This document shows, piece by piece, positions 24,066-27,618 of a stretch of 27,618 bases of DNA. Below the pieces are notes generated by a model that saw nothing but the letters and a program-made list of their open reading frames with translations, was not told the origin of the DNA and searched no databases. Each line of letters starts with the position of its first letter. Positions within the stretch are counted from its first letter, which is position 1. This DNA is from Fusobacterium sp. (GTDB taxonomy: Bacteria; Fusobacteriota; Fusobacteriia; Fusobacteriales; Fusobacteriaceae). Made by a program: the position numbers and the translations under genes. The stretch covers positions 1 through 27,618 of the forward strand of contig JAHHSZ010000010.1 in NCBI GenBank assembly GCA_020024915.1, given 5' to 3'.

Positions 24066-24326
24066 CTAATTATTTTCAATAGTAAGTTTACCTTGATTAA
24101 TTAAAGCAAGAACATATTGGTGAGCATCAACAACAGCATTACAGTAAGCTGATTTTGTTTCTCCTTCAAAGAAAGCATTAAGTAAAACTTGTTGCTGTTC
24201 TTCAATGTTTACTTTTAGTTCTTCAATAGTGATAAGACCTTTTTTATACTCATCAACAAGGGCCTCAAATACAGTATCAAACGTAGAATCATAAAGATTT
24301 TCTTCCCATGTTTCAAAAATTGACAT
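24066..24326 (-). CDS. Unrecognised small acidic protein (86 residues)
   Basis: I do not recognise this family. The protein is strongly acidic, lacks a signal peptide or membrane helix, and appears almost wholly helical: MSIFETWEENLYDSTFDTVFEAL, then a charged helix (ITIEELKVNIEEQQQVLLNAF), then AYCNAVVDAHQYVLALINQGKL. A Cys and His (C62, H68) six residues apart are notable but are not a known metal motif. The coding region is genuine: a GAGGTGAATAAAT site precedes ATG, and a strong promoter lies upstream at 24367-24395. Only 12 bases separate it from the DJ-1 gene. The pairing suggests a related stress or regulatory role, but nothing in the sequence assigns one. Confidence 0.75.
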   Translation of the reverse strand: MSIFETWEENLYDSTFDTVFEALVDEYKKGLITIEELKVNIEEQQQVLLNAFFEGETKSAYCNAVVDAHQYVLALINQGKLTIENN

Positions 24327-24366
24327 ATTTATTCACCTCATAAAATTTAATTTCTACTATGCAAAT

Positions 24367-24395
24367 ATCTTATCATTTTTTAGTAAAATTGTCAA
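24367..24395 (-). promoter_or_regulatory. Promoter of the 86-residue protein and DJ-1 gene pair
   Basis: On the minus strand TTGACA (24395-24390), 17 bases and TAAGAT (24372-24367) preceded by TGA give a perfect -35 and an extended -10. No terminator is visible between the lysO pair and this promoter, so some read-through from upstream is possible. Confidence 0.75.
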
Positions 24396-24424
24396 CTTTT
24401 ATCAAAGGTCATGTTTATAGGAAA

Positions 24425-25027
24425 TTAAGCCAAAGAAAATAGAGAAACTATAGCAGGAATAAGTACTGGAACAATGATTGTTATAACCAATCCAGAGTAA
24501 AAAGCTATGATTGAAATATCTGGTGGATTACTTTTATTGATTATAGGTAAGACAGAATCCATTGCAGTGGCTCCAGCTGTTGCTACAGATTCGTATGATC
24601 CTATTTTTTTTGCAATAACAGGAATTAACAAAATAGAACACAATTCTCTAGAAACGTTTGAAAGAAAGGCAACTCCTCCCAAATGTGTATTTATTTTGGA
24701 AAGTTCAATAGCTGAAAATGAATACCAACCCATACCTGAGGAGATAGCTACACTCTCTCCAAGGGATAGTTCTATAAAATATGAAGCAACAGCACCACCA
24801 ATAAGAGAACCCATAACAGTAATAAAAGGTAAAAGTAGTATTTTTTTACTTATATTTTGTAGATGTTTAAAAACTTCATCATTATTTCCAATATCAATTC
24901 CTACAAAAAATAGTAAAAGGCATAAACCGAAGCTAATCAAAAAATCAATATTTTCTAAAATATAAATATTTTTAAAAAATACTCCACTAATAACACCAAT
25001 TATAACAGAAAGAATAATACCTAACAT
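24425..25027 (-). CDS. lysO: LysO-family exporter, C-terminal part (DUF340)
   Basis: This 200-residue membrane protein corresponds to the larger C-terminal part of LysO (YbjE; about 299 residues in E. coli), a lysine exporter of the Lys_export/DUF340 family. About five to six helices are visible, with the family segment SGMGWYSFSAIELSK (about 96-110), then GGVAFLSNVSREL and TAGATAMDSVLPII. It starts with ATG overlapping the stop of the upstream half by one base (TAATG), and a full AGGAGG site sits before it, so it is translated as its own polypeptide. Two-gene LysO is a natural arrangement, not a frameshift. Lysine as substrate is inferred from the family. Confidence 0.85.
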   Translation of the reverse strand: MLGIILSVIIGVISGVFFKNIYILENIDFLISFGLCLLLFFVGIDIGNNDEVFKHLQNISKKILLLPFITVMGSLIGGAVASYFIELSLGESVAISSGMGWYSFSAIELSKINTHLGGVAFLSNVSRELCSILLIPVIAKKIGSYESVATAGATAMDSVLPIINKSNPPDISIIAFYSGLVITIIVPVLIPAIVSLFSLA

Positions 25028-25302
25028 TATTCTCTACCTCCTCTATATATAATAAAAACAATCAAAATACTGAATATAATAGCGAAAGCAGTAATAATAA
25101 TAGCTTGAATTCCTAACTGAGATAAATTGTTTATAATATCATCATTGGCACCAATCTTATATCCCATAAATCCGAGTAAAAAGAATAGAGATCCTGTTTG
25201 GAAATGGGAAACCTTATTTTTTAAATTTTCAGGAATTATCTTTTTTTTAGCAATAAAAAAACCGATTAAAATAATGATAACATATAGAATTATAGTTTTC
25301 AT
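25027..25302 (-). CDS. lysO: LysO-family exporter, N-terminal part (DUF340)
   Basis: The 91-residue protein holds about three hydrophobic helices (3-17, 35-50 and 65-85) and the N-terminal LysO signatures GSLFFLLGFMGYKIGANDDIINNL. Its C terminus is basic (YRGGRE) and its stop overlaps the start of the C-terminal half, implying translational coupling and equal amounts of both proteins. Start follows a GGGAGGGGAAGAG site, 28 bases after galM, suggesting a galM-lysO transcript. Together the two proteins (91 and 200 residues) equal the usual one-piece LysO length. Confidence 0.82.
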   Translation of the reverse strand: MKTIILYVIIILIGFFIAKKKIIPENLKNKVSHFQTGSLFFLLGFMGYKIGANDDIINNLSQLGIQAIIITAFAIIFSILIVFIIYRGGRE

Positions 25303-25330
25303 ACTCTTCCCCTCCCATGAATTTATTAAA

Positions 25331-26365
25331 TTATCTTAGAAAAATAAATTTAGTTTTTTGTATATATGGTTTTTCAGGTGTGGTTATAATAGCTTCATCT
25401 GGTAAAAAGTTGAGAGTATCAGCATAATTTTGTGTTTCAAAGCAGATTCCCATATGTTTTTTACAAATAATATCATTATTTAGATCTCCAACTTCATATA
25501 GATAATTTCCGGAATAGATTACAACAGCAGGTTGGTCAGTTACTACTTCTAAACTTCTTCCAGAAATCTTATCTTCTAAAAAGATAGTTTTATTTTTTTC
25601 ATGGTTAAGTATAAATGGATGATCTAATCCTGAATTTACAATTTTTATTTGTTCATCATCAGAGTTTAATGTTGAAGCTAAAAGAACAGATTCTCTAAAG
25701 TCAAAAGCAGTATGTTCTACATTTTTTATTTCAACAGGTAGAGTCTCTTCATCAACAGCTATAAATTGGTTACAGTCCAGTTGAAGATACTCATCACTGA
25801 TATCTCTTTTAAAATCTCCACTTAAATTGAAGTAAGTGTGATTAGTAAGATTTAAATATGTTGGTCTATCAGAAGTACCATAATATTCAATTATCAATTG
25901 ATTATCCTTAAGAATATAGTTAACTTCGATTTTTACATTACCAGGAAATCCCTCTTCTAGATGAGGACTTTCTAAAGATAGTTTAAGTCCTAAAAAATTT
26001 TCTAAAATCTCTACATTCCATATTTTATGACCAAAATTATCTATTCCACCGTGAAGATTATTGTTACCAGAGTTTTTATTTAAATTAAAAATCTCTCCAT
26101 TTAATTTAAGAGTAGCATTTCCAATTCTGCCAGCATTTCTACCGATTAAAGAACCAAAATAAGGAGATCTTTTCTCATAATCTTCTATTGAAGGAAGGTT
26201 TAAAACGACATTTTCCATGATACCATTTTTATCAGGAACAGTTATTTTCCTAATAACTCCCCCATAATTTAAAATTTCCACTTCCATGAATTCATTTTTG
26301 AGGGTATACATAAAAACCTCTTCATTATTTCTAGTAATTCCCCAATTTCTAACTTTTATTTCCAT
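25331..26365 (-). CDS. galM: Aldose 1-epimerase (galactose mutarotase)
   Basis: This 344-residue cytoplasmic enzyme interconverts alpha and beta anomers of galactose, glucose or related aldoses. Family landmarks are GRNAGRI (76-82), NLHGG with H105, T-N-H-T-Y-F-N-L with catalytic acid H176, GLDHPF with D248, and catalytic base E310 in GICFETQ. The fold is the GalM beta-sandwich over the full length. ATG follows ATGAGGTGA. It is divergent from manA. GalK and GalT are not in the window, so it may serve general sugar use rather than a dedicated Leloir operon. The downstream genes are the two lysO halves, an unusual neighbour set. Confidence 0.93.
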   Translation of the reverse strand: MEIKVRNWGITRNNEEVFMYTLKNEFMEVEILNYGGVIRKITVPDKNGIMENVVLNLPSIEDYEKRSPYFGSLIGRNAGRIGNATLKLNGEIFNLNKNSGNNNLHGGIDNFGHKIWNVEILENFLGLKLSLESPHLEEGFPGNVKIEVNYILKDNQLIIEYYGTSDRPTYLNLTNHTYFNLSGDFKRDISDEYLQLDCNQFIAVDEETLPVEIKNVEHTAFDFRESVLLASTLNSDDEQIKIVNSGLDHPFILNHEKNKTIFLEDKISGRSLEVVTDQPAVVIYSGNYLYEVGDLNNDIICKKHMGICFETQNYADTLNFLPDEAIITTPEKPYIQKTKFIFLR

Positions 26366-26485
26366 AATCTCACCTCATTTACTATTTTAGCATATAAAGC
26401 TAAAAAAAGTAATAAGTTAAAATAATTAATAGAAAAAAATGGAGATAAGTTGTAAAATCTAAAGAAAGAAGTAGAGGAGGAAGTT

Positions 26486-27454
26486 ATGTATCCATTAAAA
26501 TTTAAAAAGACATTAGTAAAAAAAGTTTGGGGTGGAAGAAAATTTAATACCATTTTAAATATGACTTTACCAGATGATAATCTTTATGGAGAATCTTGGG
26601 AAGTAAGCTCACATAAGGGTGGATTATCTTGTATAGAGAATGGTAAGTATGCTGGAAAAACTTTGATAGAAGTTATTGAGAGTAAAAAAACTGAGATTCT
26701 AGGAAAAGAGATTTGTGAGAAATTTAAAGGGGAGTTTCCTCTATTGATAAAATACTTAGATATAAATGATAGATTATCAGTACAAGTTCACCCAAGTGAT
26801 GAATATGCTTTAAAAGTAGAGGGTGAGTTTGGAAAGAGTGAATGTTGGTATGTAATGGAAGCTAGTGAAGATGCTACACTTATTTTAGGAATAAAAGATG
26901 GAGTTACTAAGCAACAATTTAAAGAAAAAGTGGATAAAAAAGATTTTGATAACTTATTTAATACAGTAAAAGTGAAAAAAGGAGATTTTATAAATTTATT
27001 GCCAGGAGTGGTTCATGCAACACTAGAGGGATCAATTTTAATTTGTGAAGTTCAACAAAATTCTGACACAACATATAGAATTTATGATTTTGATAGATTA
27101 GTGGCTGGGAAACTTAGAGAGTTACACGTAGAGAAAGCTTTAGATGTTATAGACTTTGATAAAAAAGTAGAGATAACAAGTTCAGCAAATAGACAAAAAA
27201 TACGATTGGTTGGAGCTGAGAAAGAAGAGTTAGTTAGAGGAAGGTATTTTAATGTTGATAAGTACATTATAGATGGATTTTTTGAAGATGAAACTAATGA
27301 GAATTTTAAAATACTTTCTATTTTAGATGGTAGTGGAGAGATTCTATGTAATGGGATATCATACTCAATAAATAAAGGAGATACATATTTAATACCAGCT
27401 GGATTAAAAACTAAAATTGTTGGAAAAGTTGAGATTTTAAAATCATATTTATAA
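26486..27454 (+). CDS. manA: Mannose-6-phosphate isomerase, class I (short form)
   Basis: ManA interconverts mannose 6-phosphate and fructose 6-phosphate, feeding mannose into glycolysis or supplying GDP-mannose synthesis. The 322 residues are typical of the short Firmicutes-type form (B. subtilis about 315). Zinc ligands are visible: Q100 and H102 in S-V-Q-V-H-P, E119 in K-S-E-C-W-Y, and H177 in G-V-V-H-A. R198 in T-Y-R-I-Y-D is the expected substrate arginine. The N terminus L-V-K-K-V-W-G-G-R is characteristic. ATG follows GAGGAGGAAG. It is a single-gene unit ending at a strong hairpin terminator. Confidence 0.95.
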   Translation: MYPLKFKKTLVKKVWGGRKFNTILNMTLPDDNLYGESWEVSSHKGGLSCIENGKYAGKTLIEVIESKKTEILGKEICEKFKGEFPLLIKYLDINDRLSVQVHPSDEYALKVEGEFGKSECWYVMEASEDATLILGIKDGVTKQQFKEKVDKKDFDNLFNTVKVKKGDFINLLPGVVHATLEGSILICEVQQNSDTTYRIYDFDRLVAGKLRELHVEKALDVIDFDKKVEITSSANRQKIRLVGAEKEELVRGRYFNVDKYIIDGFFEDETNENFKILSILDGSGEILCNGISYSINKGDTYLIPAGLKTKIVGKVEILKSYL

Positions 27455-27462
27455 AGAGAAAA

Positions 27463-27492
27463 TCACCATTCAATATTGTTATTGAATGGTGA
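27463..27492 (+). terminator. Terminator of manA
   Basis: A perfect 13-bp stem (TCACCATTCAATA, 27463-27475; complement 27480-27492) with a TTGT loop is followed by AAAATTATTTTTT. It lies directly after the manA stop. Confidence 0.88.
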
Positions 27493-27503
27493 AAAATTAT
27501 TTT

Positions 27504-27564
27504 TTGACAAAATTTAATAAAAAACTGTAAAAAAGTGTTGACGGATTATTAAATGTGTGATAAT
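27504..27564 (+). promoter_or_regulatory. Promoter region, possibly tandem, at the right edge
   Basis: TTGACG (27538-27543) precedes an extended -10 TGT-GATAAT (27556-27564) at 15 bases, or TAATAT (27561-27566) at 17 bases. A perfect TTGACA (27504-27509) just upstream suggests a second promoter, though its -10 (TGTAAA) is poor. Transcription would start near 27571, right at the hairpin leader. Confidence 0.5.
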
Positions 27565-27571
27565 ATATATC

Positions 27572-27613
27572 TTGTCCGCGAGAAAGCGAGACAAAATAAT
27601 GTTAAGGACATTA
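27572..27613 (+). other. Structured leader, probable start of a stable-RNA operon
   Basis: Two hairpins follow the predicted start: TTGTC-CGC pairing with GCG-GACAA around a GAGAAA loop and a bulged A (27572-27594), and TAATGT pairing with ACATTA around TAAGG (27597-27613). The first is G+C-rich in an AT-rich genome. No start codon with a ribosome binding site follows before the edge. An rRNA operon leader is the favoured reading but cannot be confirmed in 48 bases. Confidence 0.4.
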
Positions 27614-27618
27614 GCAAC

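Noticed and set aside
24507..24965. A 152-codon plus-strand open frame inside the LysO C-terminal gene
   Set aside because: Mirror of a membrane protein; the LysO family signature is on the minus strand with a good ribosome binding site.
25020..25035. Frameshift in lysO
   Set aside because: The junction has a full AGGAGG site and TAATG overlap, indicating two genuine genes.
26384..26392. Extended -10 (TGC-TAAAAT) as the galM promoter
   Set aside because: The -35 is weak and the implied leader would leave only about a dozen bases before the start, so I did not list it.

Overview
The window is AT-rich DNA (roughly 30% GC by eye), nearly fully coding, with almost exclusive AGA arginine codons and strong GGAGG-type ribosome binding sites. 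The gene set fits a fermentative Gram-negative anaerobe of the Fusobacterium type: a DUF374 envelope acyltransferase, a two-gene LysO exporter, PTS sugar uptake with pentose-phosphate enzymes, and a peroxiredoxin with a dedicated flavoprotein reductase. The genus is inferred from general resemblance, without a database search. No transposase, CRISPR array, tRNA or phage gene is visible.

Layout. (1) 1-2285, minus strand: the start of a probable membrane-protein gene running off the left edge behind its own promoter, then glgX with promoter and terminator. (2) 2418-5001, plus: a secreted CAP/SCP protein, an HU-like protein, and a membrane-anchored DUF4015 glycosidase-like protein with an SH3-like region. 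(3) 5101-8652, plus: truB, typA and an ankyrin-repeat lipoprotein overlapping typA. (4) 8860-10556, minus: the yhdT-panF pair for pantothenate uptake. (5) 10739-17486, plus: a sugar-utilisation locus with a PRD/EIIB/EIIA transcriptional regulator, separate PTS EIIA, EIIB and EIIC proteins of the UlaA superfamily, both halves of a split transketolase, and a small transaldolase. (6) 17550-19757, minus: ahpC followed by a thioredoxin-reductase/AhpF-NTD fusion of reversed domain order. (7) 19941-23434, plus: the DUF374 acyltransferase, metG and galU. (8) 23505-26365, minus: galM with the two lysO halves, then an unrecognised 86-residue protein with a DJ-1/PfpI protein. (9) 26486-27454, plus: manA with a strong terminator. 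The right edge holds a promoter and a structured, unusually G+C-rich leader that looks like the start of a stable-RNA operon, possibly rRNA.

The most coherent biology is block 5. The PTS would deliver a sugar phosphate directly to transketolase and transaldolase, with no isomerase, epimerase, dehydrogenase or ascorbate-pathway enzyme in the cluster. This suggests that the imported sugar becomes a ketose phosphate both enzymes can use directly, such as sedoheptulose 7-phosphate or xylulose 5-phosphate. The second point of interest is block 6, where AhpC is paired with a reductase carrying an AhpF-like tandem thioredoxin fold at its C terminus instead of its N terminus.

Several start codons were set downstream of the longest open frame because the Shine-Dalgarno sequence lies inside the longer version (EIIB, EIIC, transketolase N half, DUF374 protein, galU).
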